Positions 25,042-33,441 are shown, counted from the stretch's first letter. The stretch is DNA of 64,000 bases from Vibrio sp. Of7-15 (GCF_022347565.1 NZ_JAKRGH010000010.1:101795-165794), one strand, 5' to 3'. A program made the numbers and translations. The notes: generated by a model not told the origin, from the sequence alone.

Positions 25042-25349
25042 AAATTCTTGCTATGTAAATATTTTACTATTTCTTCTTCCGTCAGTGTATGGATGAGTTT
25101 ACTTCGCTTTAACTGAGCAATAGGGTCAAATCTTTGGGGTTTATCCAATTTACAACCCCACCAAAGCTGAGGTTTTGAAAATAACTAGACTCTACGTAAT
25201 TCCAACAGACGTTCAGGAGAGGCATCTGATTGGTACTCAAGCCCCGACTCACAACCACAACAATCACAAATTTCAAATGTCGTACAACCGAAACGATCTA
25301 ATGCTGTAAAGTCTGGATAACCACACACCGGACAACCTTCAAGGTTCAT
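25038..25349 (-). pseudogene. CPVC zinc-ribbon protein gene with an in-frame amber stop
   Basis: The gene has a strong binding site (GGAGG) and encodes MNLEGCPVCGYPDFTALDRF, then TFEICDCCGCESG, then ERLLELRRV, then TAG (25187-25185). The same frame continues with LFSKPQLWWGCKLDKPQRFD and runs to a TGA at 25038. The family normally has LRxxW at the stop position, so TGG to TAG is the likely change. The two-part product would be 103 residues. With the stop only the first 54 are made. Confidence 0.65.
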
Positions 25350-25460
25350 ACTTCCTCCAAATACATGAAGCTATTAAAAATCTGACTTAAAGATCTTGCT
25401 AGCTTTCGTTTGCTCTCAATATTTCCCCCATAAATCGCAAGCTTCATCGATATAAAATAG

Positions 25461-25577
25461 TCACTTGGCATTTTCAATTTTTCCGCCTGCCATCAGTGTT
25501 ATTGGGATATTTTTGATAGAACCGCAACCTAATGAAGAAGATGTAGATACTGGTTTTTGTCTTTCACCATTTAACAT
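25461..25577 (-). CDS. Possible 38-residue peptide, weak
   Basis: A short frame reads MLNGERQKPVSTSSSLGCGS and ends KNIPITLMAGGKIENAK. There is no Shine-Dalgarno sequence and no neighbouring modification gene. The Ser/Gly/Cys-rich core is the only reason to keep it. It may be a shadow or a fragment. Confidence 0.2.
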   Translation of the reverse strand: MLNGERQKPVSTSSSLGCGSIKNIPITLMAGGKIENAK

Positions 25578-25680
25578 ATTAATAATGCGTAATTTTATTC
25601 TAAAAAAAGAAAAAATTGACACACTTTTTCGTAAAAAGTGCGTCATATTTTACAGCATCAGTTTGATAAATATGTAAAAC

Positions 25681-26259
25681 TTAAATCTCGCTTTTTTTGT
25701 GTTCTAATATTACAGTCTCAAATTGAGATAAAGCTTTATTAGCCAAAAGGTCTGCATCCTCAGCTAACTCTTCCCAGAATCTATCGCTTGTAAATGAACC
25801 TTTATATGTATGACGTTTAAATTCAAACGTATATTCACCAATCTTATTCTTTCCATGGTAATAGATTGCATTGACTGATCTGTCGTACTCCATCGGAGTC
25901 GGCACAACGAATACTGTAAAAGCAGATAATAATGTTAATGCATCACTCTTGTAGCGCCCCTTAAATACTTCGACTTCCATTTCCATGGTATAACGATCTT
26001 CACTCAGGACTCTAGTAACTGAAGCACTCTGAGAAATATCATTTTTAAACTCTTTGCCAAATAATAAGCCTCTTTGGTAATCATCTGGTGACATACCACG
26101 AAACAAAAAATCATTTTTTAATATTACAAATACAGGCTCATTTAAATTTGATTTCAATTCGTTGTATTAAAAACCTTCATCTTGGACTTTAATTCTGGTA
26201 CTCGAACAACCAGCTACTAAAAACACCACTAAAAGACAAATGGCACTCATCTTATTCAT
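25681..26259 (-). pseudogene. Lipoprotein gene with an in-frame ochre stop
   Basis: From the ATG at 26259 the protein begins with a lipoprotein signal, MNKMSAICLLVVFLVAGCSS, then TRIKVQDEGF and a TAA at 26169-26167. The same frame continues YNELKSNLNEPVFVILKNDF for a further 162 residues to 25681. The long second part has no good start codon of its own (only TTG at 26157). Restoring the one codon gives a lipoprotein of about 192 residues. The product is thus split by a nonsense mutation. Its family is unknown. The 230 bases upstream hold short coding-like pieces with stops, possibly another decayed gene. Confidence 0.6.
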
Positions 26260-26492
26260 ATACACAACCCAAAAAATTTAGAATTTACTGCTTAGTTGAG
26301 TTTCGTACATACCTTCAGATTCGGGAGATATACCGACCTAAGCCATATACAGAAAACACAAATCAAAGCAGCCATAACCTGAAGCTAATTTATATTCCGT
26401 AAAGAAAAAATATCTCCAATACCTACAGATAATACAGAAGAAACACCAGGTTATTTATATTTAACTGCACAGAGAAATAGATAGAAATTAAA

Positions 26493-27050
26493 TTATAACG
26501 TCATTCCCCACACTATAAGGCTCCAAAAAACAGCGCCTAAAACTAACCATAAATAGTTCAGAATACTAAATTTATTATTTTTACTTCCATCGGGATTATT
26601 ACAAACTGCATTTGCGAGTACCTGAGCTTTATATAACGACCAGCAAGCAGCAGGCAAAAGAATGAAGCTTATATAGTCAGTATATTGAAAGCCTATTTCT
26701 TTTCCTGGAAGTTGATCTGAAATCTGAGACACCACGTAAGTTAGTACGTAAACAAGAGCCCAAACATCAACCATTTTTGACATTTCTGATGTTGGGTTAC
26801 TGTGTTTACCCAGCATTTTTTTAAACAAACTATGCGTAAAGAATACAGAGAAAATGCTTCTAGCAATTGGCCAAACTTTATCTCCTGTTTTATTCCTGTA
26901 ATTACTCCAGTTTTTATAAAACCAATAAAAATGGTACATTCCTAAAGTCCCAAAAAACATAATAATAAATTTTTTTGGTGATACTATGTAAAACTCATCT
27001 CTAGTATTTAATGCTACTTCTTGTTCTGATTTATCCATACTTACTTTCAT
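26493..27050 (-). CDS. Membrane protein of unknown function
   Basis: The ATG at 27050 has GGAA upstream, giving 185 residues (MKVSMDKSEQEVALNTRDEF). At least three to four membrane segments are visible (KKFIIMFFGTLGMYHFYWFY, VDVWALVYVLTYVVSQI, ISFILLPAACWSLY, LNYLWLVLGAVFWSLIVWGM). The N-terminal YHFYWFYKNWSNYR motif recalls DUF4234-type proteins. No function can be given. Confidence 0.6.
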   Translation of the reverse strand: MKVSMDKSEQEVALNTRDEFYIVSPKKFIIMFFGTLGMYHFYWFYKNWSNYRNKTGDKVWPIARSIFSVFFTHSLFKKMLGKHSNPTSEMSKMVDVWALVYVLTYVVSQISDQLPGKEIGFQYTDYISFILLPAACWSLYKAQVLANAVCNNPDGSKNNKFSILNYLWLVLGAVFWSLIVWGMTL

Positions 27051-27183
27051 TTTTATTCCAGAGTTACAATTTCTAACTTGACTTTTAAATGTTGTAAAAG
27101 CCATCAGAGCTAATTTTTGATCCAAGTAAATAAAACTCAACGAAAAATAAACACTTCGCGTTGAGATTTCATTTTGGTCGTTT

Positions 27184-27531
27184 TTATATTTGCGAATTAG
27201 TCATATTCTCAGACTGTACCGGTTTTTTACATGCTTCCAAGGCATCACTATTTTCAAGCATGAGTGAAACAAGAGCTAACTGATACCTTTGTGGGTCAGC
27301 AGAAAAATTTGCTCTTAACTCCGGTTCGGCTGCATCATACAATACATCTGACTGGCAATCACAAGCTCTCTTATCGCCACCTTTAATATCACACGCAATA
27401 TCCAACCCCATACGGAATAGTTTGTCACCCGCCGAATTTGAGCGTACCTTTTCTGCAGTGCTTACGTTTGATTTTTGGGCACTACAAGCTGTTAATAACA
27501 CAATGACTATGGCCGCTATTATTTTTTTCAT
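27184..27531 (-). CDS. Small lipoprotein
   Basis: This 115-residue protein has a clear lipobox (MKKIIAAIVIVLLTACSAQ). The mature domain has three to four cysteines (LDIACDIKGGDKRACDCQSD and LEACKK) that could pair in the periplasm. No family is recognised. It is separate from its neighbours by more than 100 bases on both sides. Confidence 0.65.
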   Translation of the reverse strand: MKKIIAAIVIVLLTACSAQKSNVSTAEKVRSNSAGDKLFRMGLDIACDIKGGDKRACDCQSDVLYDAAEPELRANFSADPQRYQLALVSLMLENSDALEACKKPVQSENMTNSQI

Positions 27532-27642
27532 TTTTTAATAACAAACTATATTAATTAATATATTTTAATTTCCGATATCTAGAATGCCCAGAAGGCTTGC
27601 TTTACTTTGGAAAAAAGCAATTAAGAACCAATATATAAGCGT

Positions 27643-28227
27643 TTAGTTCAGAACTTCAACAGATTGATCCGATTTTACTTTATGAGCAAACTCTACTTGA
27701 GCTATTTTCATGTCCATTTCATCTTTTGTTAGTACACCTTGTTCATGCAACCAATTGAATTTACCTATTTCATTATCAATATCATTTTCTTTATTGACTT
27801 CACCATACCAGTCTAATAACTGCTTTTTCTTTCTAGCTTTAAGCTCATCAACTATTACATCATGTTTTTTATCATGAATAATATAAATATTTCCACGCTC
27901 TGCTTTAAATACAGAATACTTAACTTTAGAAAAGTGAGCAAAAACCACACACAGTAGCCCAACAGCTAACCAAAAGCCTTTCCCTGTAAGAGGTGCATTT
28001 AAATAAATTGCATATCCAAGCTGAAACACTCCAAGAACACACCATAGCAACCCTACATTTCGAAGCCATTCATTTTGCTCAATTCGCAATGACGACTTAT
28101 TAGGAAAATCCGCATAGTGTAAGTCAACGTCATCTGCACCACTTTTATCCTTAAATGAGAAATTGAATGACTCATCAGAAAATGTAAAGGTATGTTTATT
28201 TGAACGCTTTTTTTGTACTATTTCCAT
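27643..28227 (-). CDS. Membrane protein with SHOCT-like C-terminus
   Basis: The ATG at 28227 gives 194 residues. The N-terminal part is soluble (KHTFTFSDESFNFSFKDKSG). Two membrane segments follow (WLRNVGLLWCVLGVFQLGYA and FWLAVGLLCVVFAHFSKV). The C-terminus has the SHOCT-type pattern FNWLHEQGVLTKDEMDMKIA. SHOCT modules are short oligomerisation elements. The role of the protein is unknown. Confidence 0.6.
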   Translation of the reverse strand: MEIVQKKRSNKHTFTFSDESFNFSFKDKSGADDVDLHYADFPNKSSLRIEQNEWLRNVGLLWCVLGVFQLGYAIYLNAPLTGKGFWLAVGLLCVVFAHFSKVKYSVFKAERGNIYIIHDKKHDVIVDELKARKKKQLLDWYGEVNKENDIDNEIGKFNWLHEQGVLTKDEMDMKIAQVEFAHKVKSDQSVEVLN

Positions 28228-28251
28228 TTTTAACACTCTGTTTATATTCAA

Positions 28252-28741
28252 GGTTTAAAAGTTTCTCTATAGACACTGGGTACTTACCTCTAAACTAAAA
28301 AATATTAATTATGTGCTGTTAACACTAATACCACCGAATACTAATAACTGCATAATAACTAACCAAACCCACTAGAATTCGACGGCCGAGCAGCTCAATA
28401 CGATGATTTCCATTCTGAAGAAAATATATCGAGTGCTTCGATCTTTTAATAAAGAATCAAAAGTGGTGACAACAAGGTTCTAAGAAATTGATTTAAATAA
28501 TTTATTAATTTCATGAAGCCTATTTATAAAATTAATTATACGGCAAAGCGGTTTAAAATTAAATGATATATTTAAGATCATACATTTCTGCCATGAATGG
28601 TTGGCTATTACTCAAAAAGAACAAAAATTTGAGATAGAATAAATACTTTCGGTGGGTAGAAAGAATAAAGAGATAGGACGATGTGCACACCACCCTAACT
28701 AAATATGAAATGCTCTAGGTTAAACCTAATCAATGAGTTGT
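28252..28741. other. Gap without a supported gene
   Basis: This stretch of about 490 AT-rich bases separates the 27643-28227 gene from the tandem paralogue array. A short minus-strand frame near 28300-28450 reads FLQNGNHRIELLGRRILVGL but has no start codon. I see no promoter, hairpin or attC site that I can defend. Confidence 0.3.
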
Positions 28742-29314
28742 TTACTTTTCAAACATAATAAAGCTAGGTGCTGTTGTTCCATCATTGACATACTCTACTT
28801 CACGCCAACCTTGTGATTCCCATTGCCGCTTAATTGTTACATATTTTTCTTCTTGTCTGACTTCCGTAGATCTAGTATAAAATATCGCTTTAGCTAACTT
28901 AGCCTTTGATTTACCATACTTTATCGAATACTTAGACATAACTAATGCTGAGGATAGAAGTGCAAATATCAGTACAATAAAACACCAAGGCGTTTTCAAG
29001 CTGGCTAGATAAAAAACAAATACAAAAAGAAAGACACTCACATACTCAAATGCAACCTCTTCCACAGCCCCTGCCACTTTAGTACTATTCTTTTGGTGGC
29101 GTTGTGAGGGTTCAGATTGATTTTTATACTTTTCAATCACCTCATTTGCTATCTGTTCAGCTTCTTTACGAGACATCCCCGTCACTTCACAGATAGATTC
29201 TAACGTTGAATTCAACTTATCTATGTCTACAACACTTTTGTTCTTCCTTTTTTCAAAAGCCTTCTTAATGATTTCATTGATCAGTTGCTGTTCTTTCCAA
29301 TCCGGGTTATTCAT
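28742..29314 (-). CDS. Tandem paralogue 1 of a membrane-protein family (divergent copy)
   Basis: This protein has 190 residues. The first 65 match the other three copies: KEQQLINEIIKKAFEKRKNK, then LNSTLESICEVTGMSRKEAE and IANEVIEKYKN. The second half differs from them. It has two membrane segments (VSVFLFVFVFYLASLKTPWC and FIVLIFALLSSALVMSK) and a soluble end (WESQGWREVEYVNDGTTAPS). It is the last copy in the transcription direction. No family is known to me. Confidence 0.65.
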   Translation of the reverse strand: MNNPDWKEQQLINEIIKKAFEKRKNKSVVDIDKLNSTLESICEVTGMSRKEAEQIANEVIEKYKNQSEPSQRHQKNSTKVAGAVEEVAFEYVSVFLFVFVFYLASLKTPWCFIVLIFALLSSALVMSKYSIKYGKSKAKLAKAIFYTRSTEVRQEEKYVTIKRQWESQGWREVEYVNDGTTAPSFIMFEK

Positions 29315-29336
29315 CTTCTAACTCAATTCGTATTTA

Positions 29337-29404
29337 CTTATGTTTTGGCTATACATCATATTAGTTACCTGATAGGTGAATATCTACTGATTCACAATAG
29401 TCTT
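29337..29404 (-). pseudogene. Decayed 3' end of the cysteine-motif gene (copy A)
   Basis: On the minus strand the DNA reads GACTATTGTGAATCAGTAGA and continues to ATATGATGTATAGCCAAAAC. The intact gene at 31660-32019 has GACTATTGTGGAACCGTAGA and ATATGATGTATAACCAAAAC at the same spacing. The frame is closed by stops and the 5' part is gone. The remnant lies just upstream of paralogue 1. Confidence 0.65.
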
Positions 29405-29442
29405 AAATTCCCTATCCACAATGGTTCAACTGATGAACTAAA

Positions 29443-30057
29443 CTACTGCTGCCTATTATTCTCTGTTCTGTACTGGATCAGCTCAATTTTCTCAGTGTGT
29501 TCTCTTGCTTTCTCTGTAACTAAGCCCTGAGCTTTATATTCTCGGTACTCCCCAAGCACAATACTGGATATGGCAAAAGAAATAATGAAAATTATAACCC
29601 CTCTTGCTATAAAAGGTACTTTATAACCTGTTTTAATGTAGGCAAGTGTTCGAACAGGCGGAAGTAAAAAACAAGCGATAATCAGAAAGCCCATAGCAAT
29701 TAAAAACATATCATCGGTAAAAATAATACTTAGGAAGAAGAAGAAACAACCAAAAACCCAACTAAAAAACAAACTGAATAATGACGGTTTTGAAAACTCT
29801 AAAGGCGTTGAAAGCTCTAAAGGTGATGTTGAACGATCCAAAGGTTTTGAAAACTCAGTTCCATCTTTATGCTTTTCAATCACATCATTTGCTATCTCTT
29901 GGGCTTCCTCACGAGATATCCCCGTCACTTCACAGATAGACTCTAATATTGAGTTTAATTTACTTTCACTGATAACACTTTCATTCTTCTGTGTATCAAA
30001 TGCCTTTTCAACTATCTCATCGAGCAGTTGCTGCTCTTTACAATCCGGGTTACTCAT
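29443..30057 (-). CDS. Tandem paralogue 2 of a membrane-protein family
   Basis: This protein has 204 residues. The N-terminal helical domain (KEQQLLDEIVEKAFDTQKNE, LNSILESICEVTGISREEAQ) is shared with the other copies. A Ser/Thr/Pro/Leu linker follows (RSTSPLELSTPLEFSKPS). Then there are three membrane segments, including the shared CFLLPPVRTLAYIKTGYK motif and a cytoplasmic tail (EKAREHTEKIELIQYRTE). The function is unknown. Confidence 0.7.
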   Translation of the reverse strand: MSNPDCKEQQLLDEIVEKAFDTQKNESVISESKLNSILESICEVTGISREEAQEIANDVIEKHKDGTEFSKPLDRSTSPLELSTPLEFSKPSLFSLFFSWVFGCFFFFLSIIFTDDMFLIAMGFLIIACFLLPPVRTLAYIKTGYKVPFIARGVIIFIISFAISSIVLGEYREYKAQGLVTEKAREHTEKIELIQYRTENNRQQ

Positions 30058-30079
30058 TTTCTAACTCAATTCGTATTTA

Positions 30080-30121
30080 CTTATATTTCGGTTATACACC
30101 ATATCAACCATCTGATATGTA
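30080..30121 (-). pseudogene. Decayed 3' end of the cysteine-motif gene (copy B)
   Basis: The minus-strand DNA ACATATCAGATGGTTGATAT, then GGTGTATAACCGAAATATAA, aligns with ACGTATCAGATGATTGATAT, then GATGTATAACCAAAACCTAA, of the intact gene at 31660-32019. Only about 42 bases remain. It lies just upstream of paralogue 2. Confidence 0.6.
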
Positions 30122-30138
30122 AATATATTTACTACTAC

Positions 30139-30732
30139 CTATTGTTTTCTGTACTGTATTAATTCAACTACTTCAGCGTGTTCTTTTGCTTTCTCAATGT
30201 CCTGTGCTTCCTTATCTTTTCTTTCTCCAGTTAAAACCCCAAATGTCATAAAGAGAAAAATTATAAACACTCTCGCTGTAAACGATATTTTATTACCTGT
30301 TTTGATATAGGCAAATTGTCGAACTGGCGGAAGTAACAAGCAAGCGATAACAAAAAAGCACAGAGCGCCTAACAATGTCTTAGAGAAAGCCAAAATACTT
30401 AATAACAAAAAGAAACAACCAAAGAACCAACTAAAGACTAACCGGGGCAATAAAAAATTTGAAGGCTTTGAAGACTTTGAAGACTTTGAAGGCTTTGGAG
30501 ATTCTAGAGGCTCTGAAGCTTTTGTAGGTTCAGTACTATTTTTATGCTCTTCAATTACCTCCTTAGCTATCTCTTCAGCTTCATCACGAGACATTCCCGT
30601 CATTTCACAGATAGACTCTAATGTTGCATTCAATGTATTTTCATCGATAACATTGTCGTTCTTCTTTTTTTCAAATGCTTTTTCAATGATCTCATTGAGC
30701 AGTTTCTGTTGCTCTCTATTTGTATTACTCAT
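30139..30732 (-). CDS. Tandem paralogue 3 of a membrane-protein family
   Basis: This protein has 197 residues. The N-terminal domain is shared (EQQKLLNEIIEKAFEKKKND, LNATLESICEMTGMSRDEAE). The linker is made of degenerate three-residue repeats (SPKPSKSSKSSKPS). The membrane part carries CLLLPPVRQFAYIKTGNK and a tail ending ELIQYRKQ. The sequence is closest to copies 2 and 4. The function is unknown. Confidence 0.7.
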   Translation of the reverse strand: MSNTNREQQKLLNEIIEKAFEKKKNDNVIDENTLNATLESICEMTGMSRDEAEEIAKEVIEEHKNSTEPTKASEPLESPKPSKSSKSSKPSNFLLPRLVFSWFFGCFFLLLSILAFSKTLLGALCFFVIACLLLPPVRQFAYIKTGNKISFTARVFIIFLFMTFGVLTGERKDKEAQDIEKAKEHAEVVELIQYRKQ

Positions 30733-30862
30733 CTTCTAACTCAATTTGTATTTATTTCATATTTAGCTACTAAAAAGCGACACCTTTAACGAGCACAGTA
30801 CACTAAGTTGGCAGGCGAATAGTCTTTTTGCTACGTTAAGTGCTATTACTGTGCTACCTATC

Positions 30863-30905
30863 GTTGTTGGTTAATACCACACCAATCATCTTATATGTAC
30901 AGTTT
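30863..30905 (-). pseudogene. Decayed 3' end of the cysteine-motif gene (copy C)
   Basis: The minus-strand DNA TGTACATATAAGATGATTGG, then TGTGGTATTAACCAACAAC, aligns with TGTACGTATCAGATGATTGA, then TATGATGTATAACCAAAACC, of the intact gene. The flanking 30740-30862 also resembles 31577-31680, including the ACTAAAAA and ACGAxCACAGTA segments. The duplicated unit therefore included the region after the gene. Confidence 0.6.
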
Positions 30906-30986
30906 TACCGCAGTAATAAAGCTAACATAACGCTCACTATTCATCTGCCTTTAGGTTCTATAAAGAACCATATTGCTTATATTCCC

Positions 30987-31565
30987 TTACCGTATCTGTT
31001 CAACGGCTTCAACTTGTTTTTTTGCTTTTTCAACAGCTAAATCCTGAGCTTTTTTTTCATCGACTGCCGTAAGAAAAACACCTGACATTACAAAAAGGAC
31101 AAAAATTGCAGCTCCTCTAGCCTTAGAGGATATTTGCTTACCTGTTTTGGTGTAAACAAACTCTCGAACAGGCGGGAGTAAAAAACAAGCCATAGCTAAA
31201 TAGCACAAGGCAACTAGAAATGTCTGTGAGAACGCACTAATACTTGATGCTATGCACCAAACGCCAAAAAACCAGCTCCATTTTGAAAATTTTGAAGACT
31301 CTGAAGGCTCTGGGGACTCTGGGGACTCTGGGGACTCTGGGGACTCTGGGGACTCTGAAAACTTAGATGTATTTTTATGCTTTTCAATCACCTCGTTGGC
31401 TATTTCTTCCGCTTCTTCACGAGATATCCCCGTTACTTCACAAATAGACTCTAATGTTGAATTCAATGCATCTTCATCAATAACATTTTCGTTCTTCTTT
31501 TTTTCAAGTGCCTTCTTAATAATGGCATTAATCAGCTGCTGTTGTTCCAAGCTCGGATTACTCAT
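30987..31565 (-). CDS. Tandem paralogue 4 with an SPE-repeat linker
   Basis: The ATG at 31565 (SNPSLEQQQ) matches the start of the other copies, giving 192 residues. The N-terminal domain is shared (EDALNSTLESICEVTGISRE). The linker consists of repeated Ser-Pro-Glu triplets encoded by a 9-base repeat. Then follow membrane segments with CFLLPPVREFVYTKTGKQ and a tail EKAKKQVEAVEQIR. It is the first copy downstream of the intact cysteine-motif gene. Confidence 0.7.
   Translation of the reverse strand: MSNPSLEQQQLINAIIKKALEKKKNENVIDEDALNSTLESICEVTGISREEAEEIANEVIEKHKNTSKFSESPESPESPESPESPEPSESSKFSKWSWFFGVWCIASSISAFSQTFLVALCYLAMACFLLPPVREFVYTKTGKQISSKARGAAIFVLFVMSGVFLTAVDEKKAQDLAVEKAKKQVEAVEQIR
31312..31356. 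repeat. Five perfect 9-base tandem repeats inside paralogue 4
   Basis: GGGGACTCT is repeated five times without a mismatch. It encodes the Ser-Pro-Glu linker between the N-terminal domain and the first membrane segment. The unit is a multiple of three, so copy-number change would alter linker length and not the frame. The other paralogues have degenerate versions at the same place. Confidence 0.9.
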
Positions 31566-31608
31566 CTTCTCACTCAATTCGTATTTACTTTATCTAGCAA
31601 CTAAAAAA

Positions 31609-31638
31609 GCCTACATCGTCAACGAACACAGTAGGCTC
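31609..31638 (-). terminator. Hairpin between the cysteine-motif gene and paralogue 4
   Basis: AGCCTAC (31609-31615) pairs with GTAGGCT (31630-31636). The minus-strand reading continues into TTTTTTAG. It follows the stop of the cysteine-motif gene and may separate it from paralogue 4 or attenuate read-through. Confidence 0.5.
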
Positions 31639-31659
31639 AAATTTACAAAAAATAACGCT

Positions 31660-32019
31660 TTACCACGTTAACTGCTGCTGTGCTGCCTTTAGGTTTTGGT
31701 TATACATCATATCAATCATCTGATACGTACACATGTCTACGGTTCCACAATAGTCGTGGATTGCTCTGTCCAATACTGGTCGGTTTGTAGCCTGAGTTAG
31801 CTTTTTAAAAGCATTCAGGTTTTGTTTTTCCATCATTCGAAGCATCGACTCTTGACACATATCTACTGTTTGACAGTAATCTTGTTTCACTCTGGCTTGA
31901 ATATACGCAACAACTTCTTTTTTTTGTGCATCAGAACCATCAAAATCAAGAGGGTGAATGAATTTCGCACTCGCTGAAAATGACATCATAGACAATAAAG
32001 CAATAATGAATTTTTTCAT
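31660..32019 (-). CDS. Periplasmic protein with a duplicated DYCxTVDMC motif
   Basis: This protein of 119 residues has a signal peptide (MKKFIIALLSMMSFSASAKF). The mature part contains two copies of a 31-residue unit: DYCQTVDMCQESMLRMMEKQ and DYCGTVDMCTYQMIDMMYNQ. Each has a C-x5-C pair that could bind metal or form a disulfide. Degraded copies of its 3' end lie upstream of each of the three further paralogues (29337-30905). It is thus half of an ancient two-gene repeat unit. No family is recognised. Confidence 0.7.
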   Translation of the reverse strand: MKKFIIALLSMMSFSASAKFIHPLDFDGSDAQKKEVVAYIQARVKQDYCQTVDMCQESMLRMMEKQNLNAFKKLTQATNRPVLDRAIHDYCGTVDMCTYQMIDMMYNQNLKAAQQQLTW

Positions 32020-32185
32020 ATTTTCCCACAGCCATAATAAAAGTAATCTGTTGAACGAATAGCGTATTGAATTGAACGCAAGGTATTTAAGGTGTTACAT
32101 AAAAGAACAGATACAGCAGGATTTTACGGCAGCAATGAAGCGACCGTAAATTAATTCTCACCCTGCTTCTCTGTTCTATAAAGAG

Positions 32186-32485
32186 CTACTGCTGCTTAGA
32201 GAGAGCGATGATCTCATCCGCAGTCTTTCCGCTGATCGACTCCGCAATTTTTGCGTTAATATCTTCTTCAGAAGCACCATTTCGCATGGCGGTAAAACCA
32301 ACTTTTAAAAATAGTTGTGCTAGGCTTGCTTGAAGTTCTTTCTGTTTTTCTTCTGGTAAACTTTCCATCATTTCCTCCATCGAGGATTTCATTGCCTCTT
32401 GAGAAGAGGAGTCAATTGTTGGTTCTCCGCAGCCAGCAAGAGCGACCAAAAGAAAAAGTGGAGCTAATTTACGAAATTTAATCAT
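32186..32485 (-). CDS. DUF6694-family lipoprotein
   Basis: This 99-residue protein has a lipobox (LFLLVALAGCGEP). The mature helical domain matches the DUF6694 pattern: SQEAMKSSMEEMMESLPEEK, then LQASLAQLFLKVGF, and a C-terminal ISGKTADEIIALSKQQ. The function of the family is unknown. It is a separate transcription unit near the array. Confidence 0.75.
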   Translation of the reverse strand: MIKFRKLAPLFLLVALAGCGEPTIDSSSQEAMKSSMEEMMESLPEEKQKELQASLAQLFLKVGFTAMRNGASEEDINAKIAESISGKTADEIIALSKQQ

Positions 32486-32931
32486 GATAAACCTAACCTA
32501 AATAATCATGCTTTTAAGGCATAACGAAACGTGAATTCATATCAAACTAGGCAAAAGTTGCCAATTTTATAAACTCATTAATTTTTATACTGGTACGACT
32601 AGAACAGAATGATAAATCGAGGCATTCTGTTCATGTAATTCAGATTAATAGAGTTACCTCTATTTATGGCAAACATCAACGTCGTATAAAGATGAAAGCA
32701 CCTGAAGTACATATGCGCGTATGATACTGTAAAAACTCAATTTTTTTTAAGAGTTTTTGACAATAATGTTAGGTGTGCCGACTATCAATAAATTATTGTG
32801 ATTATTAACATTAGTGTATTGTTCAAATAAAAAACAAAACAGCTGTGGAAAAGAATAGTGTTTCTTTACATAGTTAGAAGCCGTTCAAAATAAAGTCAAC
32901 AAGTTGATGTCACAGCCATCTACCTGCCATG
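32486..32931. other. Gap without a supported gene
   Basis: The gap is about 445 bases. AAAAACTC (32731-32738) and GAGTTTTT (32751-32758) form an AT-rich inverted repeat around a run of T, possibly a terminator. No other feature can be supported. Confidence 0.35.
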
Positions 32932-33315
32932 TTAATTTATATCTTTAGCATTATTGAGGTACTTTCCGTTGAGATGCTCTTTAAATAGCTTATTTTTCTC
33001 ACTAAGCCGTACAGCCCGATATTCGGTCGTTAACTGTACGTACGGCCTACAATCTATGGAGTACCTATTCCCATCAAAAAAGATACCATCACCTTCAACT
33101 AGCTTAACCTGCCAGCCCACGGTATAACCAGGGCAATTCGATACAGCCGATACTATCTCGCCATTTGCCCTTTTAACCCTGCCAAAACCATTCCTCTGTG
33201 TGCCTTCAAGAATTACTCCAATTTCAATACGCTGATTTAAGCCATGCAATTCATACCATCCATACAGTGCAATAGACAATAGAATGACCAATGAAACTCT
33301 TGCGTGAGAACTCAC
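32932..33315 (-). CDS. Membrane-anchored protein, unknown
   Basis: This protein of 127 residues has one N-terminal membrane segment (VSLVILLSIALYGWYELHGL). A beta-rich soluble domain (IEIGVILEGTQRNGFGRVKR, YTVGWQVKLVEGDGIFFDGN) with two cysteines follows. It looks like an OB-type periplasmic domain. No family is recognised. Confidence 0.55.
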   Translation of the reverse strand: MSSHARVSLVILLSIALYGWYELHGLNQRIEIGVILEGTQRNGFGRVKRANGEIVSAVSNCPGYTVGWQVKLVEGDGIFFDGNRYSIDCRPYVQLTTEYRAVRLSEKNKLFKEHLNGKYLNNAKDIN

Positions 33316-33441
33316 CCTCTTTTTCGTTTGAAAACATAACAGTTACTCATTTTCACTAACATCAACGACTCCTAACTAATTAAGAGCACGCTGATATAAG
33401 TGTACCTTGTTGAATCAATAAAACACATAAACTGCACGGTA

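Noticed and set aside
25185..26169. In-frame TAG and TAA as programmed recoding
   Set aside because: Two different stop codons in unrelated genes, no recoding signals and no selenocysteine or pyrrolysine context. Nonsense mutation is simpler.
28300..28460. Open stretch FLQNGNHRIELLGRRILVGL on the minus strand as a gene
   Set aside because: It has no start codon and no binding site, and is closed by a stop about 10 codons upstream.
31312..31356. Short regular repeats as a CRISPR array
   Set aside because: Units are 9 bases with no spacers. They encode a protein linker.
31252..31671. Long plus-strand frame opposite paralogue 4
   Set aside because: It arises from the 9-base repeat and the coding bias of the minus strand. 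It has no binding site and encodes only low-complexity sequence.
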